Assembly: GCA_016707285.1 (NCBI GenBank)
Contig: JADJIA010000003.1
Coordinates: 644,320 to 708,319, forward strand
Direction: 5' to 3'
DNA: 64,000 bases
DNA from: Ignavibacteriales bacterium
GTDB taxonomy: Bacteria; Bacteroidota; Ignavibacteria; Ignavibacteriales; Ignavibacteriaceae
In this document: in pieces, positions 17,141 through 26,820 of the stretch
Layout of the letters: the number at the start of each line of letters is the position of its first letter
Numbering within the stretch: position 1 is the stretch's first letter
Program-made: the position numbers and the translations under genes
The notes under the pieces: model-generated
What the model was told of the DNA's origin: nothing
The model's database searches: none
The model's input: the letters and a program-made list of their open reading frames with translations, nothing else

Positions 17141-17654
17141 AATTAAATTATTGCAATACGGATTATTGGGCATCTTGTTAATAACAATGGGTCTTGCCGG
17201 GTGCAGTTGTCCCTATTCTTTTACCGGTGCTTCCATTCCTCCACACTTAAAATCACTTGCCATACCTTATGCAAATGACCAGAGTGGATCGGGTGAACCG
17301 GCACTTGGACAACAGTTTACTACTCTTTTAACTCAGAAATTTATAGATGACAACAGTTTTATTATAACTGATAAATCCCGATCGGATGCAGTGCTTGATT
17401 GTTCAATTCTTGGAATATCTGACACACCTGCGGCCATCACAACGGGTGAGCAGGTTCAAGCACGGCGATTAAATATTACTGTTCAAGTTTCATATAAAGA
17501 TCTCAAAATGAAAAAAACCATTTTTGAGAGGCAGTTTTCGAACTACGCCGATTATCCCGCAGTTGCAGGGCAGGCAGGCAGAAATGAAGCAATTCAGCAG
17601 ACGCTTGAAAAACTTACTGAAGATATACTGCTTGAAACGGTTTCAGGCTGGTAG
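17130..17654 (+). CDS. lptE: LptE-family outer membrane lipoprotein
   Basis: LptE plugs the LptD translocon that places LPS in the outer leaflet. The 174-aa product has a lipoprotein signal ending in LAGC, then CPYSFTGASIPPHLKSLAIP, the usual beginning of Bacteroidota LptE proteins, followed by a TTLLTQKFIDD helix. I chose ATG 17130, overlapping the upstream gene by 11 nt, because the lipoprotein signal then starts normally; an earlier in-frame ATG at 17103 adds nine residues. lptF/lptG lie at 61583-64000. Confidence 0.82.
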   Translation: MPNRIKLLQYGLLGILLITMGLAGCSCPYSFTGASIPPHLKSLAIPYANDQSGSGEPALGQQFTTLLTQKFIDDNSFIITDKSRSDAVLDCSILGISDTPAAITTGEQVQARRLNITVQVSYKDLKMKKTIFERQFSNYADYPAVAGQAGRNEAIQQTLEKLTEDILLETVSGW

Positions 17655-17668
17655 AGAAGGAAATCAGA

Positions 17669-18439
17669 TTGAAAGATACTTCAGAGAACTTATATAAAAC
17701 AGCGATAGAGCAGCTTGCTTCTGAGTCGGGACTCCCCGCACTCTTTTTGCGCAGAGCTACAATGTTGTTTGAAGAAGGGAAGTTTGATGAAGCACTTCTT
17801 GAGGTAAAAGGGGGATTAAAATATTTCCCCGGTCACCCTCCGGCTTATTATTTATTGATCAGAATTTTTCTTGAACTCAAAAAGCCAAACCTTGCCGAGA
17901 TAACACTTAACTCGGCTGCCAAATTTTTTGCCACAAATGAACTCACAAACTACTATCGCGAGTTGATTAGTGAAGTTGTAACTGAGATAGAAAACAGGAA
18001 TTCGAAAGATTCCGGGGCTATTTCAAAGTTTTCCATCCCTGAATCTGAGGAAGAACCCGAACCCGGGGCACTTCCAGACGAAACTGAAATTGATGACCCG
18101 GGGTTGGAAGAGAGTACACCCCCCGGAGAGACATCACCCTGGATTGACCTTGAGCCGGAGGAAGAAGACACAATTGATGGTTCATATCACAACATCGAAC
18201 ATGACAATGTTGATGAATCGACAGAACAATTGCCCGAGGAGATAAAGGCGAAGCCTGTGGATATTGCCCCACATGGAGATGAGATAATTACTGCAGGAAT
18301 GGCAATAATTTACGCCCGCCAGGGAAACACACCCAAAGCTATTGAGATATTTTCAAAACTGATTGAAAAAGAACCTGAGAAGAAGGAGAGTTATGAAAAA
18401 ATTATCTCATTGCTCAGGAGCAAATCTCAACAAACCTGA
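17669..18439 (+). CDS. TPR-repeat protein with acidic linker
   Basis: The 256-aa protein lacks a signal peptide. It has an N-terminal TPR-like region (ALFLRRATMLFEEGKFDEAL, HPPAYYLLIRIFLELKKPNL), a very acidic, proline-rich linker at about residues 115-185, and a C-terminal TPR (GMAIIYARQGNTPKAIEIFS). The TTG start has AGAAGGA upstream. Its TGA overlaps the ATG of the glycosyltransferase gene. Probably a cytoplasmic scaffold; role unknown. Confidence 0.72.
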   Translation: MKDTSENLYKTAIEQLASESGLPALFLRRATMLFEEGKFDEALLEVKGGLKYFPGHPPAYYLLIRIFLELKKPNLAEITLNSAAKFFATNELTNYYRELISEVVTEIENRNSKDSGAISKFSIPESEEEPEPGALPDETEIDDPGLEESTPPGETSPWIDLEPEEEDTIDGSYHNIEHDNVDESTEQLPEEIKAKPVDIAPHGDEIITAGMAIIYARQGNTPKAIEIFSKLIEKEPEKKESYEKIISLLRSKSQQT

Positions 18440-19455
18440 TGTCACTAAAAAAAATAGTTTTGGTCAGATACGACCGGATTGGTGATGTTGTTCTCACACT
18501 TCCGATGGCAGAAGTTTTGAAGCAGCGGGGTGACTGTGAACTCATTTTTCTCGGAAGGGACTATACAAGAGTATTGGCGGAGGCTTCACCTTACATCGAT
18601 GGATTCATCAGTTGGGATGAATTAAAAAACAATTCGCCATTTGCTATATCAAAAAAACTTAAGAAATTTAATTTCGACGAAGTTTATATTGTCTCACCGG
18701 GATTTAAGATTGCTCTCGCTTTTTTTCTTGCCGGAATTAAAAAGAGAACCGGAACGGGCTACCGCTGGTATTCATTTCTGTTTAACAATAAAGTATTTGA
18801 GCACAGGAAAACAGCTCAAAAGAATGAATTGGAATATAATCTTTCGATGTTGGGGTGGCAGGGGGACTACCATTTCCCACCGGACTTTTTTGCCGGAATT
18901 CCAAAATTTAAGCGATTTTCACCCGATAAAACAAAAATTATTACGATAATTCATCCAGGGAGCGGAGGAAGTGCAGCCGATTTACCGTTGGAAACATTCC
19001 GTGAGCTTACTTCGGGATTGTGTAAAGATGGAAGATTTGATGTATATCTAACGGGGTCGAGGGAAGAGATCGGAAAGTGTCAGGTTGTCAGGGGGGAAAG
19101 TTCCGCAAGGATTTTAGCAGGGGAATTGGAACTTGATGAACTGATCTCATTCATAAAAGAGGGAGATTTATTCATTTCAAATTCAACAGGACCTCTCCAT
19201 ATTGCAGCTGCAGCAGGCTGTTTCACGGTCGGTTTTTATCCCCGGGTGGTTCAGTGCTCTGTTGAAAGATGGGGACCATATACTGACAAAAAGTTGATTT
19301 TTAAGCCTGAAATAGGGTGTTCTGATTGTACACTGAAACAATGTGCCCGTTTGGAGTGTATGAAAAGTATAAACAGCGACAATATTTTAGCTGCAATTGA
19401 TAAAAAGTTTGTAGAAATAAAGAATGGAAATGAAAATGAAACGAGTAATTTTTAG
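18439..19455 (+). CDS. Glycosyltransferase family 9 (heptosyltransferase-like)
   Basis: The 338-aa enzyme has the GT9 N-terminal pattern IVLVRYDRIGDVVLTLPMAE, a central HPGSGGSAADLPLE (nucleotide-sugar binding) and SNSTGPLHIAAAAG (donor site), as in LPS heptosyltransferases WaaC/WaaF. It probably adds a sugar to the LPS core or another envelope glycan. ATG overlaps the upstream TGA as TGATG's ATGA-type junction; the following gene overlaps its 3' end. Confidence 0.86.
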   Translation: MSLKKIVLVRYDRIGDVVLTLPMAEVLKQRGDCELIFLGRDYTRVLAEASPYIDGFISWDELKNNSPFAISKKLKKFNFDEVYIVSPGFKIALAFFLAGIKKRTGTGYRWYSFLFNNKVFEHRKTAQKNELEYNLSMLGWQGDYHFPPDFFAGIPKFKRFSPDKTKIITIIHPGSGGSAADLPLETFRELTSGLCKDGRFDVYLTGSREEIGKCQVVRGESSARILAGELELDELISFIKEGDLFISNSTGPLHIAAAAGCFTVGFYPRVVQCSVERWGPYTDKKLIFKPEIGCSDCTLKQCARLECMKSINSDNILAAIDKKFVEIKNGNENETSNF

Positions 19456-20230
19456 CATAACACTTTTGGGAGCCTTGTTTTTACTTGGTGGTTTTTTTAC
19501 CCCCGGTGAAGTGTATGATGATTTCCCGAAGGTAACCAACAAAGCATTTAAAGTAGGTGAAAAACTTACATTTAATGTTAATTATGGATTCGTAACGGCA
19601 GGTATTGCCACGATGCAGATACCGGCAAAGAAAAAAGTTGCCGGAAGAGATACTTACAATGTTTTGTTTCAGGTTAACTCAGTTCCCTCATTTGATGGTG
19701 TATTTAAGGTTCGCGACAGATATGAATCTTATCTTGATGTAGAGGGATTATTCCCCTGGAGATTTGAACAGCACATTAAAGAAGGTAGTTTTACCAAAGA
19801 CTATTCAGCTTTTTTTGATCATAGAGCCGGAAAAGCGAAAACATCTGATGGTGACTACAAACTCCCCAAATATACACACGATATAATTTCGGCATTTTAC
19901 ATCTGCCGCACATTTGATTATTCAAAATCAAAAAAAGGTGATGTAATAAAACTCAAAAACTTCTATGAAGGTAAAGTGCATCAGCTTGATGTAGTTTTCA
20001 GAGGAAGAGAGAGAATTAGTGTAGCTGCCGGCAAATTTGATTGTGTAATACTCGAACCCCTCGTAAGAAAAGGCGGACTCTTTAAAAACGAAGGAAGCAT
20101 CTATGTCTGGTTGACTGATGATGATATCAAGATGCCGGTTAAGGTAAAAACCAAAGTTGTTATCGGTTCTATTGATGCAGAACTTACCAAATATGAAGGT
20201 TTGGCCGGAAAACTAACCTCAAAAAGGTAA
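19424..20230 (+). CDS. DUF3108 domain secreted protein
   Basis: The 268-aa protein has a hydrophobic signal sequence and then a DUF3108 pattern: FKVGEKLTFNVNYGFVTAGIATMQI, RYESYLDVEGLFPWRFEQ, KLPKYTHDIISAFYICRTFD and GSIYVWLTDDDIKMPVKVK. The domain is common in Bacteroidota near LPS and envelope genes; biochemical role is unknown. ATG candidates at 19424, 19430 and 19436 are all possible; the first overlaps the glycosyltransferase by 32 nt. Confidence 0.82.
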   Translation: MEMKMKRVIFSITLLGALFLLGGFFTPGEVYDDFPKVTNKAFKVGEKLTFNVNYGFVTAGIATMQIPAKKKVAGRDTYNVLFQVNSVPSFDGVFKVRDRYESYLDVEGLFPWRFEQHIKEGSFTKDYSAFFDHRAGKAKTSDGDYKLPKYTHDIISAFYICRTFDYSKSKKGDVIKLKNFYEGKVHQLDVVFRGRERISVAAGKFDCVILEPLVRKGGLFKNEGSIYVWLTDDDIKMPVKVKTKVVIGSIDAELTKYEGLAGKLTSKR

Positions 20231-20323
20231 AAACTGATCTTAGTAGGTAAATTTCATAAAAATGTAGTATAATGTGGTTTAAGTTGCCTGATTTTTTAAA
20301 CCGATAGAGAATTGGAAACAGAG

Positions 20324-20695
20324 ATGTTTGAGTGTCCCGAATGTGGCGCACTATTTGATAGTGGCGCACCCGTTTGTCCCGAGTGTGGTGTTGTTGTTGA
20401 CAATCCACCCGATGGTTCTGTAAGTTTCTACACAGATGAATTTCTTTTCGTTTACAGTTGTTATGATCTGTATGAAGCAGAAATGATAAAAGCCAATTTG
20501 GAAAGTGGCGGGATAAAAACATGGATTGTGAATAAAAAAGACAGCTCTTACCCCGGATTGGGGAATATGTCTGCAATTCTTATTTTCGTAAAAGTTGAGG
20601 ACAGCGAGTCGGCTTTCGAGTTCTTAAAAGAGTATAACGAATCAAAAAAAGCCGATATCGAAGAAGACCCTGATTCGGAAGAGGCATTCAACTAA
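20324..20695 (+). CDS. Zinc-ribbon and DUF2007-like protein
   Basis: The product, 123 aa from this start, has an N-terminal zinc ribbon (CPECG...CPECG, about residues 3-24), then a DUF2007-like module (FVYSCYDLYEAEMIKANLES, GIKTWIVNK), and an acidic tail. DUF2007 proteins are annotated as putative signal-transducing; evidence is thin. ATG 20324 was chosen with GGAAACAG upstream; a TTG at 20312 is an alternative. cdsA follows after 25 bp. Confidence 0.75.
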   Translation: MFECPECGALFDSGAPVCPECGVVVDNPPDGSVSFYTDEFLFVYSCYDLYEAEMIKANLESGGIKTWIVNKKDSSYPGLGNMSAILIFVKVEDSESAFEFLKEYNESKKADIEEDPDSEEAFN

Positions 20696-20720
20696 CCAAA
20701 AGAGGACATCTCTCTCTTAT

Positions 20721-21539
20721 ATGAAATTTACCGATCTTGCTTCCAGAGTTGCAATCGCACTCACTCTTGGACCCCTCGTATTAGCAACTGCCTGGTTTGG
20801 CAGTTACTGGTTCATGGGGGTTGTTGCGTTGATAGCTGCAGTTTCTTATTACGAATTTAGCCTTATGGCGTTCAAAAAAGAAGCAAGTTCGTCGATGTGG
20901 TCGGGCATTGCGCTTCTTCTGTTGTTCCTCGTAAATCTAAAATTTAGCTGGCTTGATACCCTCGAATCGATTTATGTAATAACTCTTGTTGTAATGTTCA
21001 GAGAGTTGTTCAAAAACAAGGGCTCTGCAATTCTTAATGTTGGTGCCACCCTCACCGGGATATTTTATATCGGTGTTTGTGCGGGAAGTCTTTATATGAT
21101 AAGGGCATTTGGTGATTTTAGCCATGATCAGGCAGGCCTGTTTGTTATCGCCTATCTGGTTTCAATCTGGTTGAGTGATACAGCTGCATATTTTGGTGGT
21201 GTATCCTTTGGCAAACACAAGTTGATGAAACGGGTAAGTCCTAAAAAGAGCTGGGAAGGATTCTTTTTTGGACTGGGGGGAGCCATAGGCAGTTTTTTCC
21301 TTTTTAGATTCTTTTTTCTTGAGTTTCTTTCTCCGCTTGATGCCGTTATGTTGGGTCTCATAGTTGGAGTTGTGGGACCAATGGGTGATCTGGTGGAATC
21401 CCTTTTGAAAAGGGATGCAGGGGTGAAAGATTCTTCCAACATTTTGAAGGGGCATGGTGGATTTTTTGACCGCTTTGATTCGGTTATCGCATCAGCACCT
21501 GTAATCTATATCTATTTAAAAAATTTCATAAATCTTTAG
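20721..21539 (+). CDS. cdsA: Phosphatidate cytidylyltransferase CdsA
   Basis: CdsA makes CDP-diacylglycerol from phosphatidate and CTP, the branch point of membrane phospholipid synthesis. The 272-aa protein has about seven membrane helices and the family signature near the C terminus, SLLKRDAGVKDSSN followed by GHGGFFDRFDS, with its metal-binding Asp residues. SDTAAYFGG and KKSWEGFFFG are also conserved. It is followed 4 bp later by rimO. Confidence 0.95.
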   Translation: MKFTDLASRVAIALTLGPLVLATAWFGSYWFMGVVALIAAVSYYEFSLMAFKKEASSSMWSGIALLLLFLVNLKFSWLDTLESIYVITLVVMFRELFKNKGSAILNVGATLTGIFYIGVCAGSLYMIRAFGDFSHDQAGLFVIAYLVSIWLSDTAAYFGGVSFGKHKLMKRVSPKKSWEGFFFGLGGAIGSFFLFRFFFLEFLSPLDAVMLGLIVGVVGPMGDLVESLLKRDAGVKDSSNILKGHGGFFDRFDSVIASAPVIYIYLKNFINL

Positions 21540-21543
21540 GAAT

Positions 21544-22836
21544 ATGGCAAAAAAAGTTGGGGTAATCACCCTTGGATGTTCAAAAAACACAGTTGATTCA
21601 GAACGATTGATGAACCAGCTTTTGTTAAACGGTTATGAATTAACAGAGAATCCGGAAGAAGCAAACACAGTAATTCTGAATACATGTGGATTTATCGAAG
21701 CTGCAAAACAGGAGTCGATTGAAGAGATACTTAAGGCAGTAAAGCTTAAAAACGATGGTGTTATTGAGAATGTGATCGTTGCCGGTTGTCTGAGTGAACG
21801 ATATAAAGATGATTTGATGGCGGAGATTCCAGAGGTTGACAAATTTTACGGTACTGAAAAGTATGAAGAGATAATTGAGGATATGGGGGGGCATCTCAAA
21901 TATGAGTTGCTGGGTGAAAGGCACCTTACAGGCCAGAATCATTTTGCCTATCTAAAAATTTCCGAGGGGTGTGATCATCCCTGTTCTTTTTGCTCAATTC
22001 CGCTAATGCGAGGGCTTCACAAATCGAAACCGATGGAAGATTTGATAGCTGAAGCCAAATTTCTCGTAAAACAGGGTGTCAAAGAGCTTATCATCATCGG
22101 GCAGGACACAACTGACTATGGAAAAGATATCTACGGTAAGAGAAATCTTGCAGAATTGTTGCGGAAACTCTCATCAATTGAGGGAATCGAGTGGGTAAGG
22201 TTGATGTATGCATATCCATCTCATTTTCCTGAAGACCTGATAGATGAGATAGCTGAAAATCCTAAAATTGTTAAATATGTCGATATCCCACTCCAACATA
22301 TCAGCGATCCTGTGCTCAAATCGATGAGAAGAGGAATAACTCAAAGGGCGACGCTTGAATTGTTGGACAAACTTAGAAAAAGAATTCCGGGTGTCACGAT
22401 CAGAACCACCTTTATTACAGGATATCCTGCCGAGACGGAAGAGAATTTTAATGAACTGCTCAAATTCATAAAGGAGTTTAAATTCGATCGCCTTGGTGTA
22501 TTTACTTTTTCTGTGGAAGAGAACACTTCGAGTTTTATACTCGGTGATCCAGTGCCTGAAAAAGAAAAAAATCGCAGGAAGCGGAGAATAATGGAAATTC
22601 AGAAAAAAATCTCGACAAAAAATAATGCTTTGTTTGTCGGTTCAACTCAAAAAGTGATAATTGATTCTGAAGAGGGAGATTATTTTATCGGCAGGGGCAC
22701 AATGGATGCTCCCGAGGTTGATTGTGAAGTTATTATTGACAGAGAAGATCATAACCTGGTTCCCGGGGATATGGTAAATGTTTTAATCTATGATTCAGCC
22801 GAATACGATTTATTTGGCAAGATTGAGAGAGACTGA
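21544..22836 (+). CDS. rimO: Ribosomal protein S12 methylthiotransferase RimO
   Basis: RimO, a radical-SAM paralogue of MiaB, methylthiolates the conserved Asp of ribosomal protein S12. The 430-aa protein has VITLGCSKNTVDSE and NTCGFIEAAKQESI at the N terminus (RimO-specific context), AGCLSERY, the radical SAM CDHPCSFC followed by SIPLMRG, and a C-terminal TRAM domain. Distinction from MiaB rests on GCSKN and the NTCGFI segment. Confidence 0.96.
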   Translation: MAKKVGVITLGCSKNTVDSERLMNQLLLNGYELTENPEEANTVILNTCGFIEAAKQESIEEILKAVKLKNDGVIENVIVAGCLSERYKDDLMAEIPEVDKFYGTEKYEEIIEDMGGHLKYELLGERHLTGQNHFAYLKISEGCDHPCSFCSIPLMRGLHKSKPMEDLIAEAKFLVKQGVKELIIIGQDTTDYGKDIYGKRNLAELLRKLSSIEGIEWVRLMYAYPSHFPEDLIDEIAENPKIVKYVDIPLQHISDPVLKSMRRGITQRATLELLDKLRKRIPGVTIRTTFITGYPAETEENFNELLKFIKEFKFDRLGVFTFSVEENTSSFILGDPVPEKEKNRRKRRIMEIQKKISTKNNALFVGSTQKVIIDSEEGDYFIGRGTMDAPEVDCEVIIDREDHNLVPGDMVNVLIYDSAEYDLFGKIERD

Positions 22837-22837
22837 T

Positions 22838-24112
22838 ATGAAGAGATTATTTGTATTTTTTATCATTCTATTCACTGTTGGAATTAATGCCCAGCCGGAT
22901 CAGGGCAAACCACAGGATTACAGTAGAGAACCTGTTTTCTATTTTGATATTTACAATTTTTATTCCGGGGACAGTGCCAACACTAAAGTTGATTTTTTCC
23001 TTCAACTCCCTTTCGAAAAATTGAGTTTTATTAAAGCCGGTGAAAAATTCCGGGCGGAATACTCGGTTTCTGTTACTGTTAATGATGAAAACAAGTTGAA
23101 ACTGATAACTGAGAAATCGTGGACTGAAAAGATTGAATTGCTTGATTTTAATAAAACAAATTCAAAATCTGACTACAATCTTTCCGCCCGATCATTTAAG
23201 CTTGCTCCCGGGAAATATTATTTCACGATTCTCGTAGAAGATTTGGATTCACGGAAAGAATATCGAGCAGAGGCAGAGGTTCCCGTTCGCACCTTTGATC
23301 AAGAACTTGCTATCAGTGATATCATGCTCATTTCAACAAAAACCACATCCGAGTCGGGAACAGTTAAAATCGTTCCGAACCTCTCCAGGAATGTTGCAGC
23401 ACAGAAAGGTGGAATTCCAATATTTTTTGAAGTTTACTCTTCAGCTGAAAGGGAATTGGAACTCACCTACACGATAGTTGATACAAAAAACAATCCATTG
23501 TTTACCGACAAAAAAATTGAAAAGCTTAAAATGGGGAATACCCAGCTTTTTTACACTTTCGATTTTAAAGATGCCGGAATGGGTGAATACCGTATGGTAA
23601 TCAGCGCACCTTTTGTTGATGATAAAACAGTGGTTGTGAGCACAAAGTCATTTTTTTCAAGATGGTCGGGGATGCCATCAACTCTAAAAGATCTTGAAAA
23701 AGCATCAGATCAGATGATTTATATTGCGGGTCCAGATGAGATTGATTTTATTCAGGATGGAAAGGATTTTGCAGAGAAGCTCGACAGGTTTATGCAATTC
23801 TGGGAGAAAAAAGACCCGACACAAGGAACACCCGAGAACGAGGTGTTTAATGAATATTACAGAAGAATAGAGTTTGCAAACAAAAACTTTAAGCAGATGC
23901 TTGAAGGTTGGAGGAGCGATATGGGGATGGTTTATGTCACTCTTGGTTCACCAAACAATGTTGAAAGGCATCCTTTCGAATATGACAGCAAACCTTATGA
24001 AGTTTGGGATTATTATGACATTAACCGCAGATTTGTATTCGTAGATCAAACAGGATTTGGAGACTATCGTTTAGTCACCCCGTTTTTTGGAGAATACCGC
24101 TACAGATATTAG
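22838..24112 (+). CDS. GWxTD-domain secreted protein
   Basis: The 424-aa protein has a signal peptide (LFVFFIILFTVGINAQ), beta-rich middle and a C-terminal GWxTD domain: FNEYYRRIEFANKNF, then the signature as EGWRSDMGMVYVTLGSPNNV (Ser in place of Thr), and KPYEVWDYYD. The family is characteristic of Bacteroidota/Ignavibacteria; function unknown. I chose ATG 22838, 1 nt after the rimO stop. Confidence 0.85.
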   Translation: MKRLFVFFIILFTVGINAQPDQGKPQDYSREPVFYFDIYNFYSGDSANTKVDFFLQLPFEKLSFIKAGEKFRAEYSVSVTVNDENKLKLITEKSWTEKIELLDFNKTNSKSDYNLSARSFKLAPGKYYFTILVEDLDSRKEYRAEAEVPVRTFDQELAISDIMLISTKTTSESGTVKIVPNLSRNVAAQKGGIPIFFEVYSSAERELELTYTIVDTKNNPLFTDKKIEKLKMGNTQLFYTFDFKDAGMGEYRMVISAPFVDDKTVVVSTKSFFSRWSGMPSTLKDLEKASDQMIYIAGPDEIDFIQDGKDFAEKLDRFMQFWEKKDPTQGTPENEVFNEYYRRIEFANKNFKQMLEGWRSDMGMVYVTLGSPNNVERHPFEYDSKPYEVWDYYDINRRFVFVDQTGFGDYRLVTPFFGEYRYRY

Positions 24113-24121
24113 GAGCAAAAT

Positions 24122-25084
24122 TTGATACTTACAGTAACACTTAATCCGATAATTGAGCAGAGGCTACATTTCTCAAAAGTTTTGAGAGGTGAGGCAAACA
24201 GGGCTCATAAGCAGAGTTATTATGCAGGTGGTAAAGGGATTAATGTCAGTCGCCAGCTGAATAAAATGAATATTAAAAACCTTGCATTAACCTTTCTTGG
24301 TGGTGATAACGGGAGAAGATTAAGAGCTACTATGACTGCGGAGGGACTAAACTTCACGGCAATTGCAGTTAAATCGGAAACCAGAAGCGGGACGATTGTA
24401 ATTGAGGATGAGCCGGTAAGAGTAACTCATCTTTTTGGAGAGAATTCGGTTATTACACCGGAAGAGGTGAATGAATTTAAGTTTAAACTTGAAAAAATGA
24501 TTCAGAATTGTGAGTATGTTGTTTTTTCAGGAAGCAGTCCTTCTCCCGCATGCGATGATATTTTTGCATATGGAGTTCAAATTGCTGAAAAATATGACAA
24601 AACCGCAGTAGTTGATACCTACGGGAAGGCACTTGAGCTTGCCATAAAAGAGCAGCCTGCAATTCTTCATATTAACAAAAAAGAAGCTTCCGACTACTTT
24701 GGTAAAAAATTTGAAAATGAAACGGATGTTATCTCGGCTCTTGAGGAGTTTCATAAACTTGGAGTGAAGATCGGAATAATCACCGATGGTGATTCTCCTG
24801 TATATATGAATCATTTTGGGTTTATTCACAAAGTAACACCCCCTGAAATTAAAGTTATTGATGAAACGGGAAGTGGAGATGCATTTGTTGCAGGGCTTGT
24901 ATATGGCTTGTATAATGATGAAGTACTTACAGATATTCTAAGAATGGCAACAAGTTGTGGAGCTGCCAATGCAAGCAGTGTATCAGTTTGTGAAGTTGAT
25001 TATTCTGATATCGAACATCTTCTAAATGAGATTTTGATAGAACCCATAGGCAAGAAAATGAACCTGATGAATGAAATGCTTTAA
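24122..25084 (+). CDS. PfkB-family sugar-phosphate kinase (1-phosphofructokinase / tagatose-6-phosphate kinase type)
   Basis: The 320-aa kinase has PfkB signature 1 as YAGGKGINVSRQLNKM (about residues 36-51) and signature 2 as DETGSGDAFVAGLV with the catalytic Asp. The N terminus ILTVTLNPIIEQRLHF matches the hexose-phosphate kinase branch (FruK, LacC, PfkB). No PTS or aldolase gene is adjacent, so the substrate is not fixed. The TTG start has AGGAG 6 nt upstream, overlapping the previous stop. Confidence 0.87.
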   Translation: MILTVTLNPIIEQRLHFSKVLRGEANRAHKQSYYAGGKGINVSRQLNKMNIKNLALTFLGGDNGRRLRATMTAEGLNFTAIAVKSETRSGTIVIEDEPVRVTHLFGENSVITPEEVNEFKFKLEKMIQNCEYVVFSGSSPSPACDDIFAYGVQIAEKYDKTAVVDTYGKALELAIKEQPAILHINKKEASDYFGKKFENETDVISALEEFHKLGVKIGIITDGDSPVYMNHFGFIHKVTPPEIKVIDETGSGDAFVAGLVYGLYNDEVLTDILRMATSCGAANASSVSVCEVDYSDIEHLLNEILIEPIGKKMNLMNEML

Positions 25085-26816
25085 GCTTTTTTTTCTTTTT
25101 ATATACACACCTCTGTTTTGCCAATCGATAACCGGAATCGAATTTTCGGGGGATCGACCTTTGGAACAAAAAGAATTAATTTCAGCTTTGGGAACAACAT
25201 TTCCGATCAAAACCGGACTCTTTAACCTTGATTCCTTAAATCACCGTATCTCCACCAGACTGAATTCAAGTGGCTATTTCCACCATAAGCTCACCTCAGT
25301 GGTAATCCCGACAGATTCAACAAGCTCAAAAATTTTTATTAATATAACTTCCGGGCCAAGAGCGGTACTGAAGTCTCTAAATTTTCTTGCTGATTCTGAT
25401 TCTTTAATCCCGGGGATGAGGTCACTCGAATTTAGTGAGGGAAATCCTTACGAAGAAATTGAGATACAGTCGATATTTGGCGAAATCCTTGATGAACTTG
25501 AAAAAAAAGGATATCCATTTGCGAAGATTGTTGTAAATTCTCTCGGGCTGGAAATATCCCCGGATTCTTCCTCCTCTTCGGTTCAACTCAATGTTACTCT
25601 TGAACCCAATCTGAAAGCTGTAATATCCAAAATTGAAATTGTTGGTAACGAAAATACCTCCGCGGATGTAATTCTGAGGGAAATAAAAGTTAAGTCAGGC
25701 GACATCTTTTATCCCGAAAACAACAGGTTACTTACTTCGCGACTAAACAGATTACGCTTTTTTGAGCCTGTCCCTGATCCTGAATTCTATTTTAATGAAG
25801 GAAAAGAAGGCATCTTAAAAATTACCGTAAAAGAGACCAACACCAATAATTTTGACGGGATAGTCGGTTACATCCCTCCTGCTCAGAACGAGGAAACGGG
25901 TTATTTGACCGGGCTCGTTAATATAAATATGAGAAATCTTTTTGGTACGGGGAGGAATTTCAGTTTTAAATGGCAACAACTCGACAGGAATTCGCAAGAG
26001 CTCGATCTTCGGTACCTTGAACCATTTCTGTTTGGGCTGCCACTCAACATCTCACCACGGCTTTACCAAAGGAAACAGGACACTGTTTATGTTGATAGAT
26101 TTGTAGAAGTGACTGCCGACTATCAGACGGGCGAAAACTTTTCATTCTCCGCAACATTTGCATCCCAGTCGATAATTCCGACACTCTTTGAGAAACCTGT
26201 GTTTACTGTCTATAACTCTTCAATATTAACAGGCGGGGTTGGACTTAGATACGACACCAGGGATGACCCTGTATCGCCCGTTAGAGGAATCAATTTCTTT
26301 TCCTCTTTTTCAATCTCCAACAAAAAAATAAATGGACCTGCTGAGTTCATAACACCAAATCAGGTGCTGCAAGTAAACTTAAAAAAGATTAATTTTGATT
26401 TCGATTTATTCCTTGAATTATTTAACCGTAATATAGTTGCCCTTGGAGTGAGCGTAAGAGAGATTCAGGGCGATTTTATTGAGGAGAGCGACTACTTTAA
26501 GCTTGGTGGTAACTCAACCCTCAGAGGCTATCGGGAAGAGCAATTCAGGGGTAACAGAGTGGCATGGTCCAATATTGAATACAGATATCTGATTTCGAGA
26601 AGGTCGTATCTGTTTGCTTTTTTTGACTCCGGGTATTATCTGGTAAATGGTGATGAATCAAAAAAAATTGTTGAAACAAGCGCATTCAAAAACGGGTATG
26701 GTTTTGGGATGAGCTTTGAAACAGGCATTGGGCTGTTGAGTGTAAGTTATGCCCTCGCTTCCGGTGAGGGATTTAGTGATGGTAAGATCCATTTTGGAAT
26801 AATCAACCAATTTTGA
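25071..26816 (+). CDS. Omp85-family (BamA/TamA-like) outer membrane protein
   Basis: The 581-aa protein has a short signal peptide, about three POTRA-like repeats (to about residue 265, with an IEIVGNENTSADVILREIKV segment typical of POTRA), then a 16-strand-type barrel with RYDTRDDPVSPVRGINFFSS, GGNSTLRGYREEQFRGNR and a terminal Phe. The length suits TamA-like or minimal Omp85 proteins rather than full BamA. It overlaps the kinase gene by 14 nt. Role in outer-membrane protein or lipid export is inferred from family. Confidence 0.85.
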   Translation: MKCFKLFFLFIYTPLFCQSITGIEFSGDRPLEQKELISALGTTFPIKTGLFNLDSLNHRISTRLNSSGYFHHKLTSVVIPTDSTSSKIFINITSGPRAVLKSLNFLADSDSLIPGMRSLEFSEGNPYEEIEIQSIFGEILDELEKKGYPFAKIVVNSLGLEISPDSSSSSVQLNVTLEPNLKAVISKIEIVGNENTSADVILREIKVKSGDIFYPENNRLLTSRLNRLRFFEPVPDPEFYFNEGKEGILKITVKETNTNNFDGIVGYIPPAQNEETGYLTGLVNINMRNLFGTGRNFSFKWQQLDRNSQELDLRYLEPFLFGLPLNISPRLYQRKQDTVYVDRFVEVTADYQTGENFSFSATFASQSIIPTLFEKPVFTVYNSSILTGGVGLRYDTRDDPVSPVRGINFFSSFSISNKKINGPAEFITPNQVLQVNLKKINFDFDLFLELFNRNIVALGVSVREIQGDFIEESDYFKLGGNSTLRGYREEQFRGNRVAWSNIEYRYLISRRSYLFAFFDSGYYLVNGDESKKIVETSAFKNGYGFGMSFETGIGLLSVSYALASGEGFSDGKIHFGIINQF

Positions 26817-26820
26817 GTTT

